From assembly GCF_045679555.1 (NCBI RefSeq), contig NC_092091.1, positions 11,619,918 through 11,683,917 on the forward strand: a stretch of DNA of 64,000 nucleotides. The letters are read 5' to 3'. The translations under genes were made by a program, and so were the position numbers. Position 1 is the stretch's first letter. Each line of letters opens with the position of its first letter. Below are positions 10,236 through 20,460 of this stretch, piece by piece. The notes below the pieces were generated by a model. That model was not told where the DNA came from, searched no databases, and saw only the letters and a program-made list of their open reading frames with translations. This DNA comes from Salvelinus alpinus. Its lineage: Eukaryota; Chordata; Actinopteri; Salmoniformes; Salmonidae.

Positions 10236-11815
10236 CTATGTACAGCTGCAGCGATCGGTTAGCTGCTCGGATAGCAGATGTTTAAAGTTGTTGAGGGAGA
10301 TAAAAGTCTCCAACTTCAGAGATTTTTGCAATTCGTTCCAGTCGCAGGCAGCAGAGAACTGGAAGGAAAGGCGTCCAAATGAGGTTTTGGCTTTAGGGAT
10401 GATCAGTGAGATACACCTGCTGGAGCGCGTGCTACGGGTGGGTGTAGCCATCGTGACCAGTGAACTGAGATAAGGCGGCACTTTACCTAGCATAGCCTTG
10501 TAGATGACCTGGAGCCAGTGGGTCTGACGACGAACATGTAGCGAGGGCCAGCCGACTAGGGCATACAGGTCGCAGTGGTGGGTCGTATAAGGTGCTTTAG
10601 TAACAAAACGGATGGCACTGTGATAGACTGCATCCAGTTTGCTGAGTAGAGTATTGGAAGCTATTTTGTAGATGACATCGCCGAAGTCGAGGATCGGTAG
10701 GATAGTCAGTTTTACTAGGGTAAGTTTGGCGGCGTGAGTGAAGGAGGCTTTGTTGCGAAATAGAAAGCAGACTCTAGATTTGATTTTGGATTGGAGATGT
10801 TTGATATGAGTCTGGAAGGAGAGTTTGCAGTCTAGCCAGACACCTAGGTACTTATAGATGTCCACATATTCTAGGTCGGAACCGTCCAGGGTGGTGATGC
10901 TAGTCGGGCGTGCGGGTGCAGGCAGCGAACGGTTGAAAAGCATGCATTTGGTTTTACTAGCGTTTAAGAGCAGTTGGAGGCCACGGAAGGAGTGTTGTAT
11001 GGCATTGAAGCTCGTTTGGAGGTTAGATAGCACAGTGTCCAAGGAAGGGCCAGAAGTATACAGAATGGTGTCGTCTGCGTAGAGGTGGATCAGGGAATCG
11101 CCCGCAGCAAGAGCAACATCATTGATATATACAGAGAAAAGAGTCGGCCCGAGAATTGAACCCTGTGGTACCCCCATAGAGACTGCCAGAGGACCGGACA
11201 ACATGCCCTCCGATTTGACACACTGAACTCTGTCTGCAAAGTAGTTGGTGAACCAGGCAAGGCAGTCATTAGAAAAACCGAGGCGACTGAGTCTGCCGAT
11301 AAGAATATGGTGATTGACAGAGTCGAAAGCCTTGGCCAGGTCGATGAAGACGGCTGCACAGTACTGTCTTTTATCGATGCCGGTTATGATATCGTTTAGT
11401 ACCTTGAGCGTGGCTGAGGTGCACCCGTGACCGGCTCGGAAACCGGATTGCACAGCGGAGAAGGTACGGTGGGATTCGAGATGGTCAGTGATCTGTTTGT
11501 TGACTTGGCTTTCGAAGACCTTAGATAGGCAGGGCAGGATGGATATAGGTCTGTAACAGTTTGGGTCCAGGGTGTCTCCCCCTTTGAAGAGGGGGATGAC
11601 CGCGGCAGCTTTCCAATCCTTGGGGATCTCAGATGATACGAAGGAGAGGTTGAACAGGCTGGTAATAGGGGGTGCGACAATGGCGGCGGACAGTTTCAGA
11701 AATAGGGGGTCCAGATTGTCAAGCCCAGCTGATTTGTATGGGTCCAGGTTTTCCAGCTCTTTCAGAACATCTGCTGTCTGGATTTGGGTAAAGGAGAAGC
11801 TGGGGAGGCTTGGGC
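10236..11815 (-). CDS. LINE ORF, reverse transcriptase half
   Basis: The frame is open from about 11815 to the stop at 10236; an internal ATG lies at 11453. It starts with FTQIQTADVLKELENLDPYK-type sequence and runs into KDWKAAAVIPLFKGG, ILPCLSK, FRAGHGCTSA, AFDSVNHHIL, the GVPQGSILGP motif and the catalytic YADDT. A thumb region follows, ending in YLGVWLDCKLSFQTHI and a C-terminal tail. All key RT blocks are intact. The protein would copy the LINE RNA at a nicked target. Only the frame break near 11826 separates it from the endonuclease half. Confidence 0.8.
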
Positions 11816-13522
11816 GAGTAGCAGCGGGGGGGCGGGGCTGTTGGCCAAGGTTGGAGTCGCCAGGAGGAAGGCATGGCCAGCCATTGAGAAATGCTTGTTG
11901 AAGTTTTCGATTATCACGGATTTATCGGTGGTGACTGTGTTACCTAGCCTCAGTGCAGTGGGCAGCTGGGAGGAGGTGCTCTTGTTCTCCATGGACTTTA
12001 CAGTATCCCAGAACTTTTTGGAGTTAGAGCTACAGGATGCAAATTTCTGCTTGAAAAAGCTGGCCTTTGCTTTCCTGACTGACTGCGTGTATTGGTTCCT
12101 GACTTCCCTGAACAGTTGCATATCACGGGGGCTCTTCGATGCTATTGCAGTTCGCCACAGGATGTTTTTGTGCTGGTCGAGGGCAGTCAGGTCTGGAGTG
12201 AACCAAAGGCTATATCTGTTCTTAGTTCTGCATTTTTTGAACGGAGCATGCTTGTCTAATATGGTGAGGAAGTAACTTTTAAAGAATGACCAGGCATCCT
12301 CAACTGACTGGATGAGGTCAATATCCTTCCAGGGTACCCGGGCCAGGTCGATTAGAAAGGCCTGCTCGCAGAAGTGTTTTAGGGAGCGTTTGACAGTGAT
12401 GAGGGTTGGTCGTTTGACCGCGGACCCGTAGCGGATACAGGCAATGAGGCAGTGATCGCTGAGATCTTGATTGAAGACAGCAGAGGTGTATTTGGAGGGC
12501 AAGTTGGTCAGGATAATGTCTATTAGGGTGCCCATGTTTACGGATTTAGGGTTGTACCTGGTGGGTTCCTTGATGATTTGTGTGAGATTGAGGGCATCTA
12601 GCTTAGATTGTAGGACTGCCGGGGTGTTAAGCATATCCCAGTTTAGGTCACCTAACAGAACAAACTCTGAAGCTAGATGGGGAGCGATCAATTCACAGAT
12701 GGTGTCCAGGGCACAGCTGGGAGCTGAGGGGGGTTGGTAGCAGGCGGCAACAGTGAGAGACTTATTTCTGGAGAGATTCATTTTTAAAATTAGAAGTTCG
12801 AACTGTTTGGGCATAGACCTGGAAAGTATGACAGAACTTTGCAGGCTATCTCTGCAGTAGATTGCAACTCCTCCCCCTTTGGCAGTTCTATCTTGATGGA
12901 AAGTGTTATAGTTGGGTATGGAAATCTCAGAATTTTTGGTGGCCTTCCTAAGCCAGGATTCAGACACGGCAAGGACATCAGGGTTGGCAGAGTGTGCTAA
13001 AGCGGTGAGTAAGACAAACTTAGGGAGGAGGCTTCTGATGTTGACATGCATGAGGCCAAGGCTTTTTCGATCACAGAAGTCAACAAATGAGGGTGCCTGG
13101 GGACATGCAGGGCCTGGGTTTACCTCCACATCACCCGAGGAACAGAGGAGTAGTAGGATGAGGGTGCGGCTAAAGGCTATCAAAACTGGTCGCCTAGAGC
13201 GTTGGGGACAAGGAATAAAAGGAGCAGATTTATGGGCGTGGTAGAATAGATTCTGGGCATAATGTGCAGACAGGGGTATGGTGGGGCACGGGTACAGCGG
13301 AGGCAAGCCCAGGCACTGGGTGATGATAAGAGAGGTTGTATCTCTGGACATGCTGGTCTCAATGGGTGAGGTCACCGCATGTGTGGGAGGTGGGACAAAG
13401 GAGGTATCAGAGGTACGGAGAGTGGAACTACGGGGTCCATTGCAAACCAAAACAATGATAACTAGCCTGAACAACAGTATACAAGGCATATTGATATTTG
13501 AGAGAGACATACAGTAAGGCAT
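11762..13522 (-). CDS. LINE ORF, endonuclease half (frameshifted before RT)
   Basis: The 586-residue segment begins with about 150 residues of uncertain role. It is followed by an apurinic-type endonuclease domain carrying LMHVNIRSLLPK, a VSESWL block, GGGVAIYCRD, the LLGDLNWD block and the C-terminal LSDHCLIACIR. These are the usual catalytic blocks of LINE endonucleases (N, E, D, and the terminal SDH). This domain nicks target DNA so that the RT can prime on it. The frame stops at 11762, just after a run of seven G on the plus strand at 11826-11832. Reverse transcriptase sequence continues in the next frame, so a single homopolymer slip near that run probably separates the halves. Confidence 0.8.
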   Translation of the reverse strand: MPYCMSLSNINMPCILLFRLVIIVLVCNGPRSSTLRTSDTSFVPPPTHAVTSPIETSMSRDTTSLIITQCLGLPPLYPCPTIPLSAHYAQNLFYHAHKSAPFIPCPQRSRRPVLIAFSRTLILLLLCSSGDVEVNPGPACPQAPSFVDFCDRKSLGLMHVNIRSLLPKFVLLTALAHSANPDVLAVSESWLRKATKNSEISIPNYNTFHQDRTAKGGGVAIYCRDSLQSSVILSRSMPKQFELLILKMNLSRNKSLTVAACYQPPSAPSCALDTICELIAPHLASEFVLLGDLNWDMLNTPAVLQSKLDALNLTQIIKEPTRYNPKSVNMGTLIDIILTNLPSKYTSAVFNQDLSDHCLIACIRYGSAVKRPTLITVKRSLKHFCEQAFLIDLARVPWKDIDLIQSVEDAWSFFKSYFLTILDKHAPFKKCRTKNRYSLWFTPDLTALDQHKNILWRTAIASKSPRDMQLFREVRNQYTQSVRKAKASFFKQKFASCSSNSKKFWDTVKSMENKSTSSQLPTALRLGNTVTTDKSVIIENFNKHFSMAGHAFLLATPTLANSPAPPLLLAQASPASPLPKSRQQMF

Positions 13523-14455
13523 AAAGTGATTGCAGGTCTTGATTGGGAGAGCTAGCTAAAACAACAGGTGAGATAACAGCAGCTAGTCAGCTAACACAGC
13601 AACAGCAGGTAAAAATGGCGACGACTAGGCAGAGAGGGTCGGATTAACTACACACAGAGCCTGAGTTAAAACACAGAGCCGACAGATAAAACACAAATAA
13701 ACAGAATGGAGTACCGTGAATTAATGGACAGTCCGGCAGGCATCAGCTATGTAGCCAAGTGATCATAGTGTCCAGGGGGCAGCCGTAGATGGAGCAGGGA
13801 AGCCGCCACTAAGCTAGCACGCGGTGTTTAAAGTTAGTAGCCCGGGGGGTGGTCTGCTCAGACGGAGGGGGTCTTCTCAGACGGAGGCCGGTTGAGGGCA
13901 CAGCGGATGGGGTATTCGTCTGCAGACCAGACGTGGTCGTGTCGACAGAGAATCCAAGCCGGATGGCGATGGCGAAAGAGAGGTTGTGATTGTAGAATTG
14001 TGTTTGCTAACTGATGCTAGCTTCGTGGCAGTGGCGCTAGCTACGCTAGCTGCAAGCTAGCTGTGAGGATCAGAAGTAGTGGCTCAGGGATTACGGCAGG
14101 AATCCGGCGTTGTTGTCGAGAGACAGTCCGATGCTGGTAAATTGGTGAGTAATATCCAGGCTAATAACAGGGCTGGTGTCTGTGCAGAAGGTAAAAGCTG
14201 CTAGCAGCGGCTAAAAATGGCTAAATAGCTTGTAGCTGATTAGCTGGTTAGCTACTGGGGGGGTTCTTGAATGTGTTCCAAAGTTAAAAATAATAGCGAT
14301 TCCGTATCACATTGGGTGAGGTAGGTTACCGGAAGGTATAATCGAATTAAAAATCGAAAAGAGATAGAAAAAAAATTAAAATATATACAAGAAATACGAA
14401 AAATACAAACGTACACGAGAGGACTAAACAAACACGTCTACACTGCTACGCCATC

Positions 14456-15171
14456 TTGGAATAGATAGACATGCAGGAGGGTTTAGGGCTTCGCACAGCC
14501 ACAGAACTCACCAGGCTGGGGAGACATGCAGGAGGCCTTGTCCTTGGCCGAGGCACCGGATGCACTGGACCTTGGAGGCGTACTGGCGGTCTCGAGCGCA
14601 GAGCTAGCACAACTCGTCCTGGCTGGATCCCCCCTGTAGCCCGGCAAGTGCGGGGAGTTGGAACAGGCCGCACTGGGCTGGTCTGGCGAACCGGGGACAC
14701 CGTGCGTAGGACTGGTGCAGTATACCCCGGGCCGAGGAGACGCACTGGAGACCAGATGCGCTGAGCCGGCATCATCCCTCCTGGCTCGATGCCCACTCTA
14801 GCCCGGTCGATTCGAGGAGCTGCGATGTAGCGCACCGGGCTATGCGTGCACACTGGGGACACCGTGCGCTTCACCGCATAACACGGTGTCTGCCCAGTCA
14901 CTCTCTGGCAACAGTAAGCACGGGGAGTTGGCTCAGGTCTCCTACCTGAGTCCGCCAATCTCCCCGTGTGCCCCCGCCCAAAACATTTCTGGGGCTGCCT
15001 CTCGTGCCTGTTACCTCGCGCCAAATCCTCGTAGTGTCGCCGCTCCGCTTTTGTTGCCTCCAGCTCCTTTTTCGGACGGCGATACCATGGTCCTTTGCCG
15101 TCCAAAATCTCCTCCCATGTCCAGGAGTCCATTTTCCCACGATGCTTGGTCCTTTGTTGGTGGGTGGTTCT
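14456..15171 (-). mobile_element. Internal region of the LTR fossil
   Basis: GC-rich sequence directly inside the LTR tail, beginning GAACCACCCACC on the minus strand. It encodes proline/arginine-rich text (PVRLLGP, SPVRQ, VPTPRT types). The same text appears on the plus strand after 18173. No recognisable enzyme domain is present. It is a broken remnant. Confidence 0.5.
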
Positions 15172-15481
15172 GTAACGTTCGTTGTATAGAGGAGAAGGTG
15201 AAGACCAAGGTGCAGCGTGGTAAGTGTTCATTTTAATGATATAAATAAACTGAACACTGAATGAACAAAATACAACAAAGAGAGAGAACGAAACGATACA
15301 ATCCTGTAAGGTATACACACAAAACAGAAAACAACCACCCACAAACACAGGTGGGAACAGGCTACCTAAGTATGATTCTCAATCAGAGACAACGATAGAC
15401 AGCTGCCTCTGATTGAGAACCATACCAGGCCAAACACATAGAAATACAAAACAAGGACAACAGAACACCAGACATAGAATG
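15172..15481 (-). repeat. LTR-like tail segment (fossil)
   Basis: Minus-strand segment with a CTCTGATTGAGAATCATACT block, an ATTAAAATG polyadenylation-like signal and a GTTACA end that borders the internal region. Its upstream end abuts a 57-base minisatellite instead of the LTR head. Confidence 0.5.
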
Positions 15482-15712
15482 CCCACCCGTTTTCTATATG
15501 CTGGGTACTGGTGAGGTCTGTGTTCTCCTCCACAGTTGTAACACTGTTTTCTATATGCTGGGTACTGGTGAGGTCTGTGTTCTCCTCCACAGTTGTAACA
15601 CTGTTTTCTATATGCTGGGTACTGGTGAGGTCTGTGTTCTCCTCCACAGTTGTAATACTGTTTTCTATATGCTGGGTACTGGTGAGGTCTGTGTTCTCCT
15701 CCACAGTTGCTG
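15482..15712 (-). repeat. 57-base minisatellite, first block
   Basis: Four units of 57 bases (plus-strand unit begins CTATATGCTGGGTACTGGTG). The same unit appears in the opposite orientation at 16070-16456. Confidence 0.95.
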
Positions 15713-15808
15713 CAGGAGCGCTGGTTAACTTTATTGTGCTGCTGTCCTCTGCAGTTGGCCGTTTACCTGTAGCTCTTCCTTTGCTAACATAGTCCACTTT
15801 ACATACTG

Positions 15809-15985
15809 TGTCACTAAGAACACCACTGTCCATTGACTGTATGTGACTCTGAGTCACTAAGAACACCACTGTCTATTGACTGTATGTGACTCTGAGTCAC
15901 TAAGAACACCACTGTCCATTGACTGTATGTGACTCTGAGTCACTAAGAACACCACTGTCCATTGACTGTATGTGACTCTGAGTCA
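15809..15985 (+). repeat. 43-base tandem repeat
   Basis: Four copies of a 43-base unit beginning CACTAAGAACACCACTGTCC, nearly identical. It occupies the spacer between the two oppositely oriented 57-base arrays. Confidence 0.95.
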
Positions 15986-16012
15986 CCTCTCCAGCTTCAC
16001 ACATTTGTATTT

Positions 16013-16069
16013 GTCACGCCCTGACCGTAGAGATCCTTTTTATGTCTCTATTTTGGTTGGTCGGGGCGT
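16013..16069 (+). repeat. LTR-like head fragment (fossil)
   Basis: Starts TGTCACGCCCTGACC, the usual start of this salmonid LTR type, and is in plus orientation. It runs straight into the second 57-base array. Confidence 0.45.
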
Positions 16070-16456
16070 CAGACCTCACCAGTACCCAGCATATAGAAAA
16101 CAGTGTTACAACTGTGGAGGAGGAAACAGACCTCACCAGTACCCAGCATATAGAAAACAGTGTTACAACTGTGGAGGAGAACACAGACCTCACCAGTACC
16201 CAGCATATAGAAAACAGTGTTACAACTGTGGAGGAGAACACAGACCTCACCAGTACCCAGCATATAGAAAACAGTATTACAACTGTGGAGGAGAACACAG
16301 ACCTCACCAGTACCCAGCATATAGAAAACAGTATTACAACTGTGGAGGAGAACACAGACCTCACCAGTACCCAGCATATAGAAAACAGTGTTACAACTGT
16401 GGAGGAGAACACAGACCTCACCAGTACCCAGCATATAGAAAACAGTGTTACAACTA
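16070..16456 (+). repeat. 57-base minisatellite, second block, inverted
   Basis: Nearly seven units (ACCTCACCAGTACCCAGCAT start), the reverse complement of the unit at 15482-15712. Nineteen codons per unit keep several frames open, including a text with CYNCGGEHRPHQYPAYRKQ that superficially resembles a zinc knuckle. Confidence 0.95.
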
Positions 16457-16606
16457 TGATCTGACAGACTAGCTACACATTTGCCCACATAGTTAGTTAA
16501 CCATATCTAAGAACCTTTTTACACCCTCTTGATCGGTAGACGGTGGCATGTTCTTGATGGCTGTCACTTTTCTCTGGTCTATCTGAACACCTTCATTTTT
16601 TTCTCC

Positions 16607-16742
16607 ATTTAACGCGGCAAGTCAGTGAAGAATAAATTCTTATTTACACTGACGGTTTACCCCGGCCAAACCTGAGCGACGCTGGGCCAATTGTGCGCCG
16701 CCCTATGGGACTCCCAATCACAGCCGGATGTGATACAGCCTG
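16607..16742 (-). mobile_element. Truncated salmonid SINE
   Basis: Contains GGCAAGTCAGTGAAGAATAA-type tail sequence shared with HpaI-related SINEs, then the CCGCCCTATGGGACTCCCAA block known from another common salmonid SINE. The tRNA-like head is missing. Confidence 0.6.
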
Positions 16743-17105
16743 GATATTTCTGTTCTTCACATGTTAGTTCTTCACATATTAGTTTTTCACCCAAGAAGGT
16801 TATTTGTGTCTTTCTGAATTCCCATTTGTCTGCATTTATCTTTAGTCCGTTATCTCTGGCTAGATCAAGTGCTGCTTTCAACCTGGTGTTGTGTTCTTCA
16901 ACAGTCTGACCCCATATTAACACATCATCAATGGACACTGTGGTGCCTGGCACACTCTCAAATATCTGTTGGACTGTCCTATGAAAGACTTCTGGTGCTG
17001 AGCTGAGACCAAACGGGAGCCTTTTAAATGAGAACCTACCAGAAGGAGTATTGAAAGCAGAAAGCCTTGTACTCTCTTTGTCTAGACTGATCTGTCAAAA
17101 CCCTG
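16730..17105 (-). mobile_element. Ty3/gypsy pol fragment (fossil)
   Basis: The minus strand encodes reverse-transcriptase text of Ty3/gypsy type. It includes a LPFGLSSAPEVF block, the SIDDVLIWG catalytic neighbourhood and the following NGLKINADKWEF segment. It is an isolated, broken fragment without LTRs attached. Confidence 0.75.
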
Positions 17106-17139
17106 ATGAGGCGTCATAAACCTTTGGTTACTATTGTAA

Positions 17140-17455
17140 AGGGTCTAACATACACACCACCAAGGCTACAGAGACTGTTTCTATAACTCCACAAATGTGA
17201 CTTGCAACTGGAGTACAGGCCAGGGAAAGAATTGTTAGTGGCAGACACATTGTCCAGAGCTTGTGACAGCTCACAACTAAACCAGATATAGGAGCAGGAC
17301 GATACCATACATGTAAATCTTATCAGAAAGAGTTGCCCAGTCTCAGATGAAATGTGGACAGTTATTTCACGTGCTGCTGCAGACGATGAGTGTTTGTTAA
17401 AGGTGATTGAAGACATAACATGCAGGTGGTCTGTACAAGCTATACCCACATCAAA
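17140..17455 (+). mobile_element. Ty3/gypsy pol fragment, opposite strand (fossil)
   Basis: The plus strand carries text resembling the RNase H to integrase linker of gypsy elements (YRPGKELLVADTLSRA). It points the other way from the RT piece at 16730-17105. It is a broken fragment. Confidence 0.65.
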
Positions 17456-17990
17456 TCAAAATCAAATCACATTTTATTTGTCACATACACATGGTTAGCA
17501 GATGTTAATGCGAGTGTAGCGAAATGCTTGTGCTTCTAGTTCCGACAATGCAGTAATATCTAACAAGTAATCTAACCTAACAATTTCACAACTACCTTAT
17601 AAACACAAGTGTAAAGGGATGAAGAATATGTTCATAAAAATATATGAATGAGTGATGGTACAGAACGGCATAGGCAAGATGCAGTAGATGGTACAGAGTA
17701 CAGTATATACATATGAGATGAGTCATGTAGGGTATGTAAACATATAAAAGTGGCATTGTTTAAAGTGGCTAGTGATACATGTATTACATAAAGATGGCAA
17801 GATGCAGTAGATGGTATAGAGTACAGTATATACATATGAGATGAGTAATGTAGGGTATGATAACATTATATTAAGTGGCATTGTTTAAAGTGGCTAGTGA
17901 TAAAAAAAGAAAATGACATCAATTTTTCCATTATTAAAGTGGCTGGAGTTGAGTCAGTATGTTGGCAGCAGCCACTCAATGTTAGTGCTT
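17456..17990 (-). mobile_element. Rex1/CR1-group LINE 3' end
   Basis: Starts at the TCAAATCAAAATCAAATCAC tail on the plus strand and includes the GCGAAATGCTTGTGCTTCTA block. It ends near GAGTCAGTATGTTGGCAGCA. The sequence corresponds, reversed, to the 3' untranslated region of the LINE at 35640-36930. A segment of about 100 bases is present twice (about 17680-17780 and 17797-17905). Confidence 0.75.
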
Positions 17991-18689
17991 AGGTAGCCTC
18001 ATACCCACCTGTGCTTGGTGGGTAGTTGTTTTCTGTTTTGTGTATTGCACCTTGCAGAACTGTTCGTTTGTCGCTTTGTTGTTTTTGTTTAAGTATTCGT
18101 ATTTATTAAAAGTATTATGAATACTTACCACGCTGCACATTGGTCTTCTCCTTCTCCCGACGATGTTCGTTACAGAACCACCCACCACCAAAGGACCAAG
18201 CAGCGTGGAAGAATGGACTCCTGGACATGGGAGGAAATCTTGAACGGCAAGGGACCCTGTGCAAAAACGGGGGAGTATCGCCGCCCGAAATCAGAACTGG
18301 AGGCGGCGAGAGCTGAGAACCAGCGGTACGACGGAACACGGCTGGCAAGGAAGCCCGAGAGGCAGCCCCCCAAATTTTTTTTGGGGGGTGCACACGGGGA
18401 GCGTGGCGGAGTCAGGTTGAAGACCTGAGCCAACTCCCCGTTCTTACCGGGGCGAGCATGTGACTGGTCAGGCCCCGTGCTATGGGGTGATGTGCACGGT
18501 GTCTTGGCCGAGCATCCACAGGTCGGTGGGCCCAGAATGGGTGGGGCCAGATCTGCACTCGAGACCACCAGTGCGTCTCCACGGCCCAGTGTATCCGGTG
18601 CCTCGTCCAAGGAAGAGGCCTCCTGCATGTCTCCCCAGCCTGGTGAGTCCTGTGCCTTCTCCCAGAGCCAGGCCTCCTGTGTGTCTCTC

Positions 18690-19195
18690 CACTCCAGTGA
18701 TGATCCATGGCACGAAGCCTCCAGTGATGATCCATGGGACGAAGCCTCCAGTGATGATCCATGGCACGAAGCCTCCAGTGATGATCCATGGCAAGAAGCC
18801 TCCAGTGATGATCCATGGCAAGAAGCCTCCAGTGATGATCCATGGCATGAAGCCTCCAGTGATGATCCATGGCACGAAGCCTCCAGTGATGATCCATGGC
18901 ACGAAGCCTCCAGTGATGATCCATGGGACGAAGCCTCCAGTGATGATCCATGGCACGAAGCCTCCAGTGACGATCCATGGCACAAAGCCTCCAGTGACGA
19001 TCCATGGCAAGAAGCCTCCAGTGACAATCCATGGCACGAAGCCTCCAGTGATGATCCATGGCAAGAAGCCTCCAGTGATGATCCATGGCAAGAAGCCTCC
19101 AGTGATGATCCATGGCACGAAGCCTCCAGTGATGATCCATGGCACGAAGCCTCCAGTGATGATCCATGGCACGAAGCCTCCAGCGAGGAGTTATG
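18690..19195 (+). repeat. 27-base minisatellite type B, plus strand
   Basis: About nineteen units, the reverse complement of the array at 9360-9792; the plus strand encodes MIHGTKPPV per unit. Open in several frames on both strands. Confidence 0.9.
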
Positions 19196-19547
19196 GCATG
19201 GAGCCTCCAGCGATGCCCTCTAATCCGGAGCCTCCAGCGACGCCCTCTAGTCCGGAGCCTCCAGCGACGCCCTCTAGTCCGGAGCCTCCAGCGACGCCCT
19301 CTAGTCCGGAGCAGCCAGAGTCTCCCTCCTGTCCGGAGCAGCCAGTCTCCCTCCTGTCCGGAGCAGCCAGAGTCTCCCTCCTGTACGGAGCAGCCAGAGT
19401 CTCCCTCCAGTCAGGAGCAGCCAGAGTCTCCCTCCAGTCAGGAGCAGCCAGAGTCTCCCTCCTGTACGGAGCAGCCAGAGTCTCCCTCCTGTACGGAGCA
19501 GCCAGAGTCTCCCTCCTGTACGGAGCAGCCAGAGTCTCCCTCCCTCC
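19196..19547 (+). repeat. 27-base minisatellite, EQPESPSCP type
   Basis: About thirteen units of 27 bases (GAGCAGCCAGAGTCTCCCTC start). The first units are closer to TCCGGAGCCTCCAGCGACGC. A relative of the type A array at 9150-9352. Confidence 0.9.
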
Positions 19548-19712
19548 TATACCCAACCATTATGGTCAATACAGGGATGAGATATCTGTACTGGATGGAG
19601 TTGACCTATACCCTACCATTATGGTCAATACAGGGATGAGATATCTGTACTGGATGGAGTTGACCTATACCCTACCATTATGGCCAATACAGGGATGAGA
19701 ATCTGTACAGGA
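19548..19712 (+). repeat. 59-base tandem repeat
   Basis: Two and a half units beginning CCTATACCCTACCATTATGG. Confidence 0.9.
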
Positions 19713-19764
19713 GGGAATTATGTTTAAGGGTTCATGAATTGTGATACCAAGTGTGTTACAGAAA

Positions 19765-19975
19765 AACATATTGATCAATATATATATTTATACTCCGACA
19801 TTGCTCGTTCTAATATTTTTATATTTCTTAATTGCATTCTGATTATTTTTAGATTAGTGTGTATTGTTAGATACTACTGCACTGTTGGAGCTAGGAACAC
19901 AAGCATTTCGCTACACCCGCAATAACATCTGTTAAATATGTGTATGTGACCAATAAAATGTGATTGTATTTTTGA
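19765..19975 (+). mobile_element. Rex1/CR1-group LINE 3' tail
   Basis: Includes the ACACAAGCATTTCGCTACAC block and the ATGTGACCAATAAAATGTGA end, matching the tail of the LINE at 36570-36930. It is 5'-truncated and non-coding. Confidence 0.75.
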
Positions 19976-20020
19976 TGTCTAAGAACAGCCCTTAGCCGTG
20001 GTACTGTATATTAGCCATAT

Positions 20021-20350
20021 TGTCACGACTTCCGCCGAAGTCGGTCCCTCTCCTTGTACGGGCGGCGTTCGGCGGTCGACGTCACCGGCCTTCTAGCTAT
20101 CGCCGATCCACTTTTAATTTTCTATTTGTTTTGTCTATGTCTTACACACCTGGTTTCACTCACCCAATTACCTGTTTATTATTTAACCCTCTGTTCCCCA
20201 TGTTTGGTTGTGAGTGATTGTTTGTTGTATTGTGGTCCGTATTGTGGGCTTGGATTTATCTTGATGACTTTGAGTAAAGTTCCTTTTATTTACTCATCTC
20301 TGCTGCCCTGTGCCTGACTCCTCTGCACCAGCTACACATAGACCCTTACA
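20021..20350 (+). mobile_element. Solo LTR, Ty3/gypsy type (fossil)
   Basis: Starts TGTCACGACTTCCGCCGAAG and ends in CTTACA. It shares its head with the solo LTR at 40147. The five flanking bases on each side match at four of five positions, as expected for an aged target duplication. No internal region is present. Confidence 0.75.
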
Positions 20351-20460
20351 TATATACCACACCTCCTCAGGCCTTATTGCTTAATTAGAACATAAGTGTA
20401 TTATAAAGGTCATTAAAAGCATTATAATATGTACTTCATAGGAACTGTTAGCCTTTATAT

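Larger units (their letters stand above)
9851..14455 (-). mobile_element. Near-complete L2/CR1-group LINE
   Basis: A 4.6 kb non-LTR retrotransposon on the minus strand, interrupting the LTR fossil. It has a long 5' untranslated region (14455-13523) and one coding region for endonuclease plus reverse transcriptase (13522-10236). The 3' untranslated region (10235-9851) ends in a T-rich/TTTAACCAGG tail on the plus strand. Host sequence resumes on both sides around a short GACAT duplication (left about 9845-9850, right about 14466-14471). Compared with the second copy at 49060-53325 it is far better preserved, which suggests a recent insertion. Placement in the CR1/L2 branch rests on an APE-type endonuclease, a YADD RT and no RNase H. 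Confidence 0.85.
8527..15481 (-). mobile_element. LTR-element fossil, Ty3/gypsy-like, split by a LINE
   Basis: Reading the minus strand, an LTR-like tail at 15481-15172 ending in GTTACA is followed by GC-rich internal DNA (15171-14456). That is interrupted by a LINE at 14455-9851, continues at 9850-8930 as proline-rich repeat sequence, and ends in an LTR-like segment at 8915-8527. A second piece of the same kind of element lies on the plus strand at 17991-19560. I recognise the LTR type from memory of common salmonid repeats; no integrase or RT is attached, so it is probably a non-autonomous derivative. It is broken. The two LTR-like ends differ clearly, so it is old or composite. Confidence 0.5.
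17991..19560 (+). mobile_element. LTR-element fossil fragment, plus strand
   Basis: An LTR-like tail (17991-18172, ending GTTACA) is followed by the GAACCACCCACC start of the internal region. Proline-rich text and two 27-base arrays follow. It is the opposite-strand relative of the element at 8527-15481. No second LTR is seen at its right end, and no polymerase or integrase. It is broken. Confidence 0.5.

Noticed and set aside
15482-16456. CRISPR-like array of regular repeats
   Set aside because: Units are contiguous without unique spacers, and the genome is vertebrate.
15972-16472. Repeated CYNCGGEHRPHQYPAYRKQ text resembling tandem zinc knuckles
   Set aside because: The 57-base minisatellite reads equally well in other frames, and the cysteine spacing comes from one unit only.
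17114-17449. Minus-strand open frame of 111 codons
   Set aside because: Antisense to the gypsy pol scrap on the plus strand; no domain recognised.
18170-19698. Open frames up to 412 codons
   Set aside because: The same 27-base repeat effect in an LTR-fossil fragment.
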